From Actibacterium ureilyticum (lineage in GTDB: Bacteria; Pseudomonadota; Alphaproteobacteria; Rhodobacterales; Rhodobacteraceae): a stretch of 64,000 bases of DNA. This document shows positions 49,370 through 58,215 of this stretch, piece after piece. Every line of letters starts with the position of its first letter. The first letter of the stretch is position 1. The DNA lies in assembly GCF_002285435.1 (NCBI RefSeq), contig NZ_NSBT01000006.1, positions 2,501 to 66,500 of the forward strand. Direction: 5' to 3'. Under the pieces are notes generated by a model that was not told the DNA's origin, made no database searches, and was given only the letters and a program-made list of their open reading frames with translations. A program made the translations under genes and the position numbers.

Positions 49370-50791
49370 ATGCTCAGATCAGCCGGGTTCAGTTTTTTTG
49401 TGGCGGGGGTCATGACCCTGCTGATGTTCATCCCGCAATTCTTCGCGGCCGAGGTCATCAACAGCCGTGGCCAGTACAGCCGCGCGACGATTTCCGATGT
49501 CAGCCGCGAATGGGGTGGGCCGCAACGGTTCGGCGGGCCGCTTCTGGTGGTGCCGGTCAGCGCGCAGGTGACCCAGAAGAAACGGGTCGAGGTGATCGAC
49601 CCCGTGACCGGCATGGTGATGGTCGACCCGGTCAAGGGACAGCCGCGCCATAAATATGTCGAGGAAACCGTCACCGAAACCCGCGCGCCGGTTTACCTGT
49701 TTCCCGAACGGCTGGATGCCCGGATATCGAACCAGACCGAGGAACGGCACCGGGGCCTGTTCAACGTGCCGGTCTATCGCGGCCAGGTGGCGATGGATCT
49801 GAGTTTTGACGCGGGGCTGATCGCCGATGCGCTGACCGATGGCGAAACCGCCGACTGGGACGCGGCCGAACTGCGCCTGCCGCTGGGCAACAACCGCGCG
49901 CTGCGCGGCAACGCGGCCCTGACCGCGGATGGCCAGGAATTTCTGTTCGAGCCGCTGTCAAACGGCGCAAGCGGGTTGAAGGCGGAACTGGGCGATCCCA
50001 GAAAGTTGTCCGCCTTGCAGATCGAGATCGGCTTCAACGGGGCGCAGTCGCTGTGGCTGACGCCGGTCGGGCGGGTCAGTCAGATCAGCATGCAAAGCGA
50101 TTGGCCGCATCCCAGCTTTACCGGCGCGTTCCTGCCCGACCGGTCCGAGATCAGCGAGGCCGGTTTCGACGCCACCTGGACGATCCCGCATCTGGCGCTG
50201 GCGCTGCCGCATGTTTCGCGCGAAAGCCCCAGCCAGCAACTGCGCGAGCAGGGGACGTTCGGCATCGAATTCTATCAGCCGAACGACTTCTATCAGAAAG
50301 CCTTTCGCGCAAGCCGTTATGGCATCCTGTTTATCGCGCTGACCTTCCTGACCGTTCTGCTGGTCGAGGATCGCAAGACGCGCCCCACCCATCCGGTCCA
50401 GTATCTGATGATCGGTCTGGCGCAGTCCCTGTTCGTGGTGCTGATGGTGGCCTTTGCCGAACAGATCGGCTTTGGCGAGGCCTATGTGTTGGCGGCGGGG
50501 GCGACGATTGGCCTGATCACCTTTTACGGCATCACGGGGCTGAAGCTTGGCCGCCGGGCGTGGGTTCTGGGCGGGGCGCTGGGCATGATCTATGCGGTGC
50601 TTTACCTGATTTTGCAGACCGCCGATTTCGCCCTGCTGGCGGGGGCGCTGCTGGGCTTCTGCGCGCTGGCCGCGGCGATGTTCCTGACCCGGAACGAGGA
50701 TTGGTACGGCAAACCGGGCAACGGCCCGCGCTGGTTTGCCCGCAAGCCCAAGGCGCCCGTGCCGCAGACGCCCTCCGCACAGGCGGGCTGA
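49370..50791 (+). CDS. CreD-like inner-membrane protein
   Basis: A 473-residue protein with the CreD family plan: an N-terminal helix (about 7-27), a long periplasmic region opened by EVINSRGQYSRATISDVSREWGG split over about 28-50, and five C-terminal helices from about 310 onward (FIALTFLTVLLVEDRK, HPVQYLMIGLAQSLF). The start at 49370 has AGGAAAGGGACAG upstream; the frame begins 9 codons earlier. CreD is known from the CreBC regulon and in envelope integrity; no CreBC genes are seen here. Confidence 0.85.
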   Translation: MLRSAGFSFFVAGVMTLLMFIPQFFAAEVINSRGQYSRATISDVSREWGGPQRFGGPLLVVPVSAQVTQKKRVEVIDPVTGMVMVDPVKGQPRHKYVEETVTETRAPVYLFPERLDARISNQTEERHRGLFNVPVYRGQVAMDLSFDAGLIADALTDGETADWDAAELRLPLGNNRALRGNAALTADGQEFLFEPLSNGASGLKAELGDPRKLSALQIEIGFNGAQSLWLTPVGRVSQISMQSDWPHPSFTGAFLPDRSEISEAGFDATWTIPHLALALPHVSRESPSQQLREQGTFGIEFYQPNDFYQKAFRASRYGILFIALTFLTVLLVEDRKTRPTHPVQYLMIGLAQSLFVVLMVAFAEQIGFGEAYVLAAGATIGLITFYGITGLKLGRRAWVLGGALGMIYAVLYLILQTADFALLAGALLGFCALAAAMFLTRNEDWYGKPGNGPRWFARKPKAPVPQTPSAQAG

Positions 50792-50805
50792 TTGACAGCC
50801 CCGCG

Positions 50806-50834
50806 CGGCCCCGGTTTAGTGCCGGGGCCGTTTT
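50806..50834 (+). terminator. intrinsic terminator after the CreD-like gene
   Basis: CGGCCCCGG (50806-50814) pairs with CCGGGGCCG (50822-50830) with a 7-base loop, followed by TTTT (50831-50834). It lies 15 bases after the stop. Confidence 0.85.
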
Positions 50835-50851
50835 CCTGTGGTGCGCCCATC

Positions 50852-51064
50852 ATGCTGATCCCCATCGGATTGATCCTTGCCTTTGTGCTGGTCGTGCTGT
50901 TGCGCAGCCGCCGCAGCCGCGATTGCCGCTGGCGCGCCGACCGCAGCCGCGACAGGGACGGGCAAAGCTATTTCCGCTGTGCCGCATGTGGTGAAGAAAC
51001 CCTGTGCCGCCCCGGCAAGACCCCGCAAATCTGTGTCAGGGACGAAAAAAAGCGGCTTGGGTGA
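50852..51064 (+). CDS. small membrane-anchored zinc-ribbon-like protein
   Basis: A 70-residue protein with an N-terminal helix (MLIPIGLILAFVLVVLL) followed by a basic stretch (RSRRSRDCRWRADRSRDRDG) and a Cys-rich end, FRCAACGEETLCRPGK..ICV, which may bind zinc. An earlier in-frame TTG at 50792 is less likely because the terminator lies between. The function is unknown. Confidence 0.55.
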   Translation: MLIPIGLILAFVLVVLLRSRRSRDCRWRADRSRDRDGQSYFRCAACGEETLCRPGKTPQICVRDEKKRLG

Positions 51065-51070
51065 AATAAA

Positions 51071-51185
51071 GTCTTGAACGACTCACCCCTTTGCCCCAAA
51101 TGCGCGCTCAAGACGCCAACGCACGCGCCTCTGTCGTAGGGTTCGCCCATGGTTACGTAGCGACGGTAACGTCTCCGCTTGAACG
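51071..51185 (+). ncRNA. speF-type leader RNA of the ornithine decarboxylase gene
   Basis: The region ahead of the decarboxylase gene has the appearance of the alphaproteobacterial speF leader (Rfam motif family). GTCTTGA (51071-51077) pairs perfectly with TCAAGAC (51108-51114), GCGCG (51102-51106) can pair with CGCGC (51124-51128), and GTTAC (51152-51156) pairs with GTAAC (51166-51170). ACGAC (51078-51082) can also pair with GTCGT (51133-51137), a possible pseudoknot. The block ACGACTCACCCCTTTGCCC and the GGTTACGTAGCGACGGTAAC hairpin are as I recall in the motif. It probably regulates expression in response to polyamines. Confidence 0.75.
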
Positions 51186-51224
51186 TGAATGCCCGAATTC
51201 GGGCCCGGTCCTTTGGAGATGACC

Positions 51225-52397
51225 ATGAACGCTTTCGTAACCGGCCTGCCGGCCGTCCAGGATTCCCTGCCCGCTGCGCGCCTGGTGGATTTCATCCGCA
51301 GCCAGGAATTCGACCGTCCGACCCTGGTGATCGACACCGACATGGTCGCCACCCAGTATCACGCGCTGAAAGCGGGCCTTGGCCACGCGCATATCCACTA
51401 TGCCGTCAAGGCGAACCCCGAAACCGGCGTGATCGCGCGGCTGGTGGCCGAGGGCGCGCATTTCGACGCCGCCTCGCGGGCCGAGATCGAGCTGTGCCTG
51501 TCGCAGGGCGCCTGCGCCTCGCGCGTGTCCTTTGGCAACACCGTCAAGAAACCCGCCGACATCGCCTTTGCCTATGGCGCGGGCATCCGCCTGTTTGCCG
51601 CCGATGCCGCCGAAGAGCTGGAAAAGATCGCCGAGCATGCACCCGGTGCACAGGTCTATATCCGCCTGCTGGTCGAAAACAGCCAGGCCGACTGGCCGCT
51701 GTCGCGCAAGTTCGGCTGCGACCCCGAAATGGCGATTGCCCTGTTGCACCGTGCCCGCGATCTGGGTCTGGTGCCGGCTGGCCTGAGCTTTCACGTGGGC
51801 AGCCAGACCCGCCGCGCCACCATGTGGGGCCCGGTTCTGGACTCGGTTGCCGAAACCTGGCACGCAGCCCGCGCCGAAGGACTGGACCTGACCCTGCTGA
51901 ATATCGGCGGCGGTTTCCCGGCCTTTTATGGCGAGGCGATCGACACCCCCACCGCCTATGCCGCGCAAGTCATGGCGCAGGTGCGCGCGCGCTTTGGCGA
52001 CGTGCCCCGCGTGATGGCCGAGCCCGGCCGCGGCCTGGTGGCCGAAGCCGGCATGATCGCTGCCGAGGTTCTGCTGGTGTCGCGCAAGCATGACAACGAC
52101 CTGCACCGCTGGGTCTATCTGGATATCGGCAAATTCTCGGGCCTGGCCGAAACCATGGACGAGGCGATCCGCTATCAGTTCATCACTGACCGCGATCACG
52201 AGCATATGGGGCCCTGCATCCTAGCCGGCCCGTCCTGTGACAGCGCCGATGTGCTGTACGAACGCCAGATGGTGTCGCTGCCGCTGGGGCTGCGCGCAGG
52301 TGAACGGGTGCTGATCCGTTGCTGCGGTGCTTATACGTCCAGCTATTCGTCCATCGGGTTCAACGGCTTCCCGCCGCTGGATGTGGTTGTGATCTGA
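51225..52397 (+). CDS. ornithine decarboxylase (type III PLP fold)
   Basis: A 390-residue PLP-dependent decarboxylase of the eukaryotic-type alanine-racemase fold. The pyridoxal Lys is in HYAVKANPE (Lys62), GGGFPAFYGE is the phosphate-binding Gly-rich loop, and GPSCDSADVLYE carries the active-site Cys and the CDSxD substrate motif. It makes putrescine from ornithine; lysine activity is possible in this family. Start 51225 has GGAG about 7 bases upstream; ATG at 51219 is an alternative. The speF leader directly precedes it. Confidence 0.9.
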   Translation: MNAFVTGLPAVQDSLPAARLVDFIRSQEFDRPTLVIDTDMVATQYHALKAGLGHAHIHYAVKANPETGVIARLVAEGAHFDAASRAEIELCLSQGACASRVSFGNTVKKPADIAFAYGAGIRLFAADAAEELEKIAEHAPGAQVYIRLLVENSQADWPLSRKFGCDPEMAIALLHRARDLGLVPAGLSFHVGSQTRRATMWGPVLDSVAETWHAARAEGLDLTLLNIGGGFPAFYGEAIDTPTAYAAQVMAQVRARFGDVPRVMAEPGRGLVAEAGMIAAEVLLVSRKHDNDLHRWVYLDIGKFSGLAETMDEAIRYQFITDRDHEHMGPCILAGPSCDSADVLYERQMVSLPLGLRAGERVLIRCCGAYTSSYSSIGFNGFPPLDVVVI

Positions 52398-52405
52398 CAC
52401 AGGCC

Positions 52406-52442
52406 GGGGCAGGCTGCATCCGCAAGAAACGGAGCCTGCCCC
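52406..52442 (+). promoter_or_regulatory. hairpin over the translation start of the DUF1989 gene
   Basis: GGGGCAGGCT (52406-52415) and AGCCTGCCCC (52433-52442) form a perfect 10-bp stem that ends at the base before the ATG at 52443. The Shine-Dalgarno-like GGAG (52431-52434) lies at the loop end of the stem, so folding may limit ribosome access. Confidence 0.6.
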
Positions 52443-53309
52443 ATGCCGCCCAAAGACGCCGATGCCCGCCGCGCGATCCCGCCGGTGATCTGCTATCCCA
52501 CCGAAACGCTGCCCCAGCCGGATATGGCGCTCTACCGCGCCGCACGGACCGGCGCGCAGAAAGTGGCAGAGGTCACGGTGCCCCCGCGCGATGCCGCATG
52601 TTTCCGGGTGTCGGCGGGGCAGTTTTTCCGTATCTCATCGGTCGAGGGGCCGCAGGTTGGCGATCTGAACCTGTGGAACGCGGATGATCTGTCAGAGCGG
52701 TTCTATTCCGGCAAGACCCGCGCACTGCATGGCACGCACCTGACCACCGGCGACCGGATGTGGTCCAGCCACCCCAACCTGCGGCCCATGGCGACGATCA
52801 CCGACGATACGCTGGGCTGGTACGGGATCGACGAATATGGCGGCTCGGTGCATGACGTGATCGGCACGCGCTGCGATCCCTATACCCACAACCTGCTGAC
52901 GGGTGGGCAGTATCACCATTGCTGTCATTCCAACCTGACCCGCGCGCTGGCGCAGGAAACGGACATGGACACGGATCAGGCCGAGGCGCAGGTGCATGAT
53001 GTGCTGAACGTCTTCATGTGTACCGGGTTCACCCGCGACACCGGCCAGTATTTCATGAAAGCCAGCCCGGTGCGCCCCGGCGATTATCTGGAGTTCTTCG
53101 CCGAGATCGACCTGCTGGGCGCGCTCAGCGCCTGTCCCGGCGGGGATTGTTCATCCGAGCATTCCAGCGATACGGCGCGCTGCTATCCCCTGCTGGTCGA
53201 GGTTTTTCAGCCCGCCCCGGCGCATCTGGACGGCTGGCACAGCCCCGCGCGAAACGGTTATGACCGCAGCCACGGGATTGTTGACCAAAAGACATATTCA
53301 AAACCTTGA
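52443..53309 (+). CDS. DUF1989 (urea carboxylase-associated) family protein
   Basis: A 288-residue protein of the DUF1989 family, named for proximity to urea carboxylase in some bacteria. Visible blocks are PPRDAACFRVSAGQFFRISS, GPQVGDLNLWNADD, TLGWYGIDEYGGSVHDVIGTRCDPYT, and HHCCHSNLTRAL; the Cys/His cluster in the last may bind metal. No urea carboxylase is nearby; its partner is the ornithine decarboxylase gene upstream. A nitrogen-compound role is inferred. An alternative internal start is at 52524. Confidence 0.8.
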   Translation: MPPKDADARRAIPPVICYPTETLPQPDMALYRAARTGAQKVAEVTVPPRDAACFRVSAGQFFRISSVEGPQVGDLNLWNADDLSERFYSGKTRALHGTHLTTGDRMWSSHPNLRPMATITDDTLGWYGIDEYGGSVHDVIGTRCDPYTHNLLTGGQYHHCCHSNLTRALAQETDMDTDQAEAQVHDVLNVFMCTGFTRDTGQYFMKASPVRPGDYLEFFAEIDLLGALSACPGGDCSSEHSSDTARCYPLLVEVFQPAPAHLDGWHSPARNGYDRSHGIVDQKTYSKP

Positions 53310-53378
53310 GGTTGAACCGATGGGTTTGGATGCTATCCTGCGAAAGCTGTAAATTTGTGCAATGGTTGGGTTCAGGGA

Positions 53379-55094
53379 ATGGCAACGGGAATTTTGATCG
53401 ACGGGACACCGACAGACGGTACGAACCCTTGGATTGACTCACTTGTCTGGGGTGGCGCCTGGGCCGATTCCGATGGCGGGCCTGTCACGGTCAACCTGCA
53501 TATCGGCACCGGATATGACGCGACACTGGGCGCGCGGGGCCTGAGCTGGACGTCGAAGGAAAAGGCGCGGCTGGAAAGCGCTTTGAAATCCTGGGAAAAC
53601 GTTGCCGATATCGATCTGGTCTATTCCGGCAAAGCCGCCGCCGACGCGGTGGTGATGAAACTGTCTGCGGCGACCACCGGCAGCAGCTTTCTGGGCTTTG
53701 CCGAACCTGCGGGCTATGCGCTGGACGACCAGAACTATATGGCGTTCAACGGTCAGCATTTCACGTGGGCAAAGGGTCTTAACCCCGGCGGCTATGGCTA
53801 TGTGACCCTCGTGCATGAGATCGGCCACCTTCTGGGCCTGGCTCACCCGCATGATGGCGGTGCCGCGGCAGATGGCACCACCTTTCCCGGTGTGACCAGT
53901 TCGTTTGGATCCTATGGCCAGTACGATCTGAACCAGGGCATCTTTACCACCATGTCCTATAATGACGGCTGGGCGACGGAATATCCGAACCATGCGTCCG
54001 TGAATTACGGCTGGCAGGCGACGCCGATGGCGCTGGATATCGCGGCGATTCAGGCGATCTATGGCGCGAACATGGATCATGCGACCGGCAACAACGTCTA
54101 TAAGATGCCGACCAAGAACGCGGCCGGGGCCGCGTGGCGGTGTATCTGGGACGCGGACGGTGTGGACACGATCAGCTATGGCGGCAAGCGCACCTGCACG
54201 ATCGACCTGAACGACGCCCCGTTGGAGGGCGAAAACGCCGGTGGGTATGTATCCTATGCCCAGGGCATCGTCGGCGGCTTCACGATTGCGAATGGGGTGA
54301 TCATCGAAAACGCCAGGGGCGGCAAAGGGCGCGACACGATCATCGGGAACGAGGCGGACAATGTTCTGGTTGGCCGCGGCGGGTCGGACACGCTGGAAGG
54401 TGGCGAAGGAAATGACCTGCTGATCGGTGGTCGTGGGGTCGACCATGTCGATGGCGGCGAAGGGGATGATGTTCTTTACGTCCACAAGGGCAAAAGCACA
54501 TTCATTGGCGGGGCTGGCAATGACGGAATCGAGATACGTGGAAAATATGGGGCGACCATCGATTTAAGCGTATCGACCGAACAGGCCACACGGCTGGGCC
54601 TTCAGGTGTTCCAGGGTATCGAAAATGCGGTGGGTGGCCGTGGTTCGGACATTCTGACCGGAACGGATGGGGCCAACGTCCTGGAAGGCGGTCGGCGGCC
54701 CGATACGCTGATCGGTGGAATTGGGGCCGATACCCTGGTGGGCGGAGTTGGTCGGGACACGATGTTTGCCGGTATGGATACGGATCGGGATGTGTTCGTC
54801 TTCGGATCGCACGTGGATTCCAAGGTTGGCACACGATATCGGGACACGATCCACGAATTCGACTCTGGTGAAGATCAATTCGATCTGACCGGCATCGACG
54901 CGGATCGGTCGTCACGTAGTGTCGACGACGCGTTTGTCTTTTCCGGAACGACAGCTGCGGCGAATTCGGTCTGGTACGAGACAGAAGGCGAAGACGCTTT
55001 GGTCAGGTTCGACATCAACGGCGATGCCAAAGCCGATGGCGAATTCCTGGTCTATGGCGTCACGTCGTTGATGGAAGACGACTTCCTGCTTTGA
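53379..55094 (+). CDS. serralysin-like RTX metalloprotease
   Basis: A 571-residue protein related to M10B (serralysin) proteases. The zinc motif HEIGHLLGLAHPH has ligands His146, His150 and His156, and the Met-turn is at MSYND (192-196). RTX-type glycine/aspartate repeats (GGXGXD: GNEADNVLVGRGG, GGEGNDLLIGG, GGIGADTLVGG) run from about 320 to 475. There is no N-terminal signal peptide and the C-terminus is acidic, so a type I secretion route is expected, but no exporter genes are in the window. It differs in detail from textbook serralysins, for instance in the short calcium repeat region. Confidence 0.85.
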   Translation: MATGILIDGTPTDGTNPWIDSLVWGGAWADSDGGPVTVNLHIGTGYDATLGARGLSWTSKEKARLESALKSWENVADIDLVYSGKAAADAVVMKLSAATTGSSFLGFAEPAGYALDDQNYMAFNGQHFTWAKGLNPGGYGYVTLVHEIGHLLGLAHPHDGGAAADGTTFPGVTSSFGSYGQYDLNQGIFTTMSYNDGWATEYPNHASVNYGWQATPMALDIAAIQAIYGANMDHATGNNVYKMPTKNAAGAAWRCIWDADGVDTISYGGKRTCTIDLNDAPLEGENAGGYVSYAQGIVGGFTIANGVIIENARGGKGRDTIIGNEADNVLVGRGGSDTLEGGEGNDLLIGGRGVDHVDGGEGDDVLYVHKGKSTFIGGAGNDGIEIRGKYGATIDLSVSTEQATRLGLQVFQGIENAVGGRGSDILTGTDGANVLEGGRRPDTLIGGIGADTLVGGVGRDTMFAGMDTDRDVFVFGSHVDSKVGTRYRDTIHEFDSGEDQFDLTGIDADRSSRSVDDAFVFSGTTAAANSVWYETEGEDALVRFDINGDAKADGEFLVYGVTSLMEDDFLL

Positions 55095-55114
55095 CGGGCG
55101 CGCTCAGGCGCCCG
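55095..55114. terminator. hairpin between convergent genes
   Basis: CGGGCGC (55095-55101) and GCGCCCG (55108-55114) with a 6-base loop lie between the protease stop and inside the deoD 3' end. No U-tract. A bidirectional terminator role is possible. Confidence 0.4.
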
Positions 55115-55808
55115 CCGCTTCCAGCGCGATTTCAACCATGTCGCCAAAGCTGCTTTGCCGTTCGGCGGCGGGCATGGCTTCGCCCGTCAGCAGGTGGTCG
55201 CTGACCGTCAGAACCGCCAATGCGCGGCAGCCGTGGCGGGCGGCCAGGTTGTAAAGCTCGGCGGCCTCCATCTCGACCCCCAGAACGCCGTGCCGGGTCA
55301 TCTGTTCATTCAGGTCGGGGCGTTCGTCGTAAAACACGTCCGAGGAATAGATATTGCCGACATGGGTGGTCACGCCCTTGGCTTCGGCTGCGTGAAATGC
55401 CTTGTGCAGCAAATCGAAATCAGCCCCCGGCGCGAAATTGAATTCGCGGAATATCCCGCGCGAGGGGGTGGAAATACTGGATGCCGATTGCGCCAGGATC
55501 AAGTCGCGCAGTTTCACGTGATCCTGCATCCCGCCGCACGAACCGATGCGGATCAGGGTTTTCGCCCCGTAATCGCGGATCAATTCATTGGCGTATATCG
55601 ACAGGCTGGGCATGCCCATTCCCGAACCGTGAATGGTAACGCGATTGCCCTTGTAGGTTCCGGTAAAGCCCAGCATGCCGCGGACCTCATTGACCAGAAC
55701 CGGATTGTCCAGAAAGGTTTCGGCCGCCCATTTGGCGCGCAGCGGATCGCCCGGCATCAGGACGGTTTCCGCAATCTCACCGGGTTTGGCGCCGATATGT
55801 ATCGTCAT
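55104..55808 (-). CDS. deoD: purine-nucleoside phosphorylase (DeoD type)
   Basis: A 234-residue hexameric-type enzyme that cleaves purine nucleosides with phosphate. [13 protein letters not shown] at the start, [15 protein letters not shown], the phosphate-binding [16 protein letters not shown] and the catalytic SDHLLTGE (Asp204-type) are intact. AGGA precedes the start. It is followed upstream by the H-NS-like gene with a 9-base gap, so they may be co-transcribed. Confidence 0.93.
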   Translation of the reverse strand: MTIHIGAKPGEIAETVLMPGDPLRAKWAAETFLDNPVLVNEVRGMLGFTGTYKGNRVTIHGSGMGMPSLSIYANELIRDYGAKTLIRIGSCGGMQDHVKLRDLILAQSASSISTPSRGIFREFNFAPGADFDLLHKAFHAAEAKGVTTHVGNIYSSDVFYDERPDLNEQMTRHGVLGVEMEAAELYNLAARHGCRALAVLTVSDHLLTGEAMPAAERQSSFGDMVEIALEAAGA

Positions 55809-55817
55809 CGAAGGTCC

Positions 55818-56144
55818 TCAGATTTCAAGGTCTTCCGGTGCCTTGCCCGCGGCAATCGCGGATTTGAACCAGTCCGGCTGCCGCCCGCGGCCGCTCCAGG
55901 TGGCGTCGGGGTTTTCCGGATCGTGGTATTTTGCGGGCAATTTGGATTTGGCCGCTTTCTTGCCGACCTTTTTGCCATTCGTCAGCTCGCTGAGGGAATA
56001 GCCATATACCTGTGCCGCCTTTTCCGCGGCATCCAGGGCTTTCTGCTTTTCCTGCTCGGCCAGCTCGGTCAGGGCAGTGTCGATATCGATGCGCAGGTCC
56101 AGAAGTTCTTTGCGCGACATGGTTTTGAGATCTTTTTTCATCAT
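55818..56144 (-). CDS. H-NS family nucleoid protein
   Basis: A 108-residue protein with an N-terminal coiled coil (about 5-45) and the C-terminal DNA-binding motif YHDPENPDATWSGRGRQPDW at 73-92. It is like HvrA/H-NS family proteins of alphaproteobacteria, which silence AT-rich DNA and horizontally acquired genes. Start is 56144 or the adjacent ATG at 56141; GGGAGAC lies upstream. Confidence 0.88.
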   Translation of the reverse strand: MMKKDLKTMSRKELLDLRIDIDTALTELAEQEKQKALDAAEKAAQVYGYSLSELTNGKKVGKKAAKSKLPAKYHDPENPDATWSGRGRQPDWFKSAIAAGKAPEDLEI

Positions 56145-56213
56145 GCGTCTCCCTAATGCCTGCCAAAAGACAGCATTATTTTGGGATCTGCAAATGAAAT
56201 TACGACTTTAGGA

Positions 56214-58181
56214 TTATTCGGCGGCGACTGGCTTAGTATCCACCAATCCGACAATATCGAACATGATCCGATTCAATTCGAAATCCTTGGGCGTATAGAC
56301 CTTGGCCACGCCCATTGCGCGCAGGCTTTCGGCGTCCTCGTCGGGGATGATCCCGCCGACCACCACCGGGACATGGCCCAGACCCGCTTCGCGCATGCGG
56401 TTCATCAGCTCTTCGATCAGCGGCAGGTGGCTGCCCGACAGAATCGACAGGCCCACAACATGGGCGTCGTCATTCAGCGCGGCGGTCACGATCTCTTCGG
56501 GCGTCAGGCGGATCCCCTCATAGGTGATGTCCATCCCGCAATCGCGCGCCCGCGCCGCGATCTGTTCGGCGCCGTTGGAATGGCCGTCCAGCCCCGGCTT
56601 GCCCACCAGGAATTTCAGACGACGGCCCAGCTTGTCGGAAACCGCATCGACCTGGGCGCGGATCTCTTCCAGGCCTTCGGTCCGGTTGCTGGGGTTCTTC
56701 GACACGCCGGTCGGGCCGCGATACTGGCCAAAGGCGTTGCGTACGACATCGCCCCATTCACCGGTGGTGGCGCCGGCCTTGGCGGCCTCGATCGACGGCG
56801 GCATGATATTGGCGCCGCTGCGGGCGGCTTCGCGCACCTTTGCCAGCGCGGCCTGAACGGTGGCATCGTCGCGCGACGCGCGCCAGGCCTCCAGCCGGCC
56901 GATCTGGTCGGCTTCGGCCGCGGGGTCGGCCACCATGATGGCCCCATCGCCGGCGGTCAGCGGGCTTTCCTCGCCCTCGGTCCATTTGTTCACGCCGACG
57001 ACGATGGTGTCGCCATCCTCGATCCGGTTGATGCGTTCGGCGTTGGCCTCGACCAGGCGCGACTTCATGTATTCGATATTCTCGATCGCGCCGCCCATGC
57101 TGTCGATCTGGGCCAGTTCCTGGCGCGCGCCGTCCTTCAACGCATCGACCTTGGCGGTCACGGCGGGGTTGCCATCGAACAGGTCGCCATATTCCAGCAG
57201 GTCGGTTTCATAGGCCAGGATCTGTTGCATCCGCAGCGACCATTGCTGATCCCACGGGCGGGGCAGGCCAAGCGCCTCGTTCCAGGCGGGCAGCTGAACC
57301 GCGCGGGCGCGGGCATTTTTCGACAGGGTGACGGCCAGCATCTCGATCAGGATGCGATAGACGTTGTTTTCCGGCTGCGGCTCGGTCAGGCCCAGGCTGT
57401 TGACCTGAACGCCATAGCGGAAGCGGCGCATCTTGGGGTCGGTGATGCCGTAGCGTTCCTGACAGATCTCGTCCCAAAGCTCGACAAAGGCGCGCATCTT
57501 GCACAGCTCGGTCACGAAGCGGATGCCCGCGTTCACGAAAAAGCTGATACGCCCGACCATGCCGGGGAAGTCGGCTTCGTCGACCTTGCCCTTCAGGTCG
57601 TCCAGCACCGCAATCGCGGTCGCCAGCGCATAGGCGAGTTCCTGTTCCGGCGTCGCCCCGGCCTCTTGCAGGTGATAGGAACACACGTTCATTGGGTTCC
57701 ATTTGGGCAGGTTGGCGCGGGTAAAGGCGGCCACGTCGGTGATCATCCGCAGGGACGGCTTGGGCGGGCAGATATAGGTGCCGCGGCTCAGGTATTCCTT
57801 GATGATGTCGTTTTGCACCGTGCCTTGCAGCTTCGAGATATCGGCGCCCTGTTCCTCGGCCACGGCGATATAAAGCGACAAGAGCCACGGCGCAGTCGCG
57901 TTGATCGTCATCGACGTGTTCATCTGTTCCAGCGGGATCTGGTCAAACAGCGCCCGCATATCCCCCAGATGGCTGACCGGCACGCCGACCTTGCCAACCT
58001 CGCCCCGCGACAATTCGTGATCGCTGTCATAACCGGTTTGTGTGGGCAGGTCGAAGGCCACCGAAAGCCCGGTCTGGCCCTTGGCCAGGTTGCCGCGATA
58101 GAGCGCGTTCGAAGCCTTGGCGGTCGAATGCCCGGCATAGGTGCGGAACAGCCAAGGGCGGTCTTTCTGCATCTCGGTCAT
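56214..58181 (-). CDS. ecm: ethylmalonyl-CoA mutase
   Basis: A 655-residue adenosylcobalamin-dependent mutase of the methylmalonyl-CoA mutase family that converts (2R)-ethylmalonyl-CoA to methylsuccinyl-CoA. RPWLFRTYAGHSTAKASNA and SVAFDLPTQTGYDSD are in the barrel domain; the C-terminal B12 domain has GKPGLDGHSNGAEQIA with the cobalt-ligand His motif DGHSNG. Start 58181 is preceded by AGGAGA; the open frame runs to 59882 over ccr. Length is that of Ecm (single-chain), not of the heterodimeric mutase. Confidence 0.94.
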   Translation of the reverse strand: MTEMQKDRPWLFRTYAGHSTAKASNALYRGNLAKGQTGLSVAFDLPTQTGYDSDHELSRGEVGKVGVPVSHLGDMRALFDQIPLEQMNTSMTINATAPWLLSLYIAVAEEQGADISKLQGTVQNDIIKEYLSRGTYICPPKPSLRMITDVAAFTRANLPKWNPMNVCSYHLQEAGATPEQELAYALATAIAVLDDLKGKVDEADFPGMVGRISFFVNAGIRFVTELCKMRAFVELWDEICQERYGITDPKMRRFRYGVQVNSLGLTEPQPENNVYRILIEMLAVTLSKNARARAVQLPAWNEALGLPRPWDQQWSLRMQQILAYETDLLEYGDLFDGNPAVTAKVDALKDGARQELAQIDSMGGAIENIEYMKSRLVEANAERINRIEDGDTIVVGVNKWTEGEESPLTAGDGAIMVADPAAEADQIGRLEAWRASRDDATVQAALAKVREAARSGANIMPPSIEAAKAGATTGEWGDVVRNAFGQYRGPTGVSKNPSNRTEGLEEIRAQVDAVSDKLGRRLKFLVGKPGLDGHSNGAEQIAARARDCGMDITYEGIRLTPEEIVTAALNDDAHVVGLSILSGSHLPLIEELMNRMREAGLGHVPVVVGGIIPDEDAESLRAMGVAKVYTPKDFELNRIMFDIVGLVDTKPVAAE

Positions 58182-58204
58182 GTCGGGTCTCCTGAATCGC
58201 GTGC

Positions 58205-58215
58205 TTGCAACTTTG
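58205..58215 (-). promoter_or_regulatory. TTGCAA-type motif upstream of ecm
   Basis: TTGCAACTTTG, 24 bases upstream of the ecm start. It shares the TTGCAA core with the site before ccr. Assignment to a RamB/ScfR-type regulator is by resemblance only. Confidence 0.3.
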
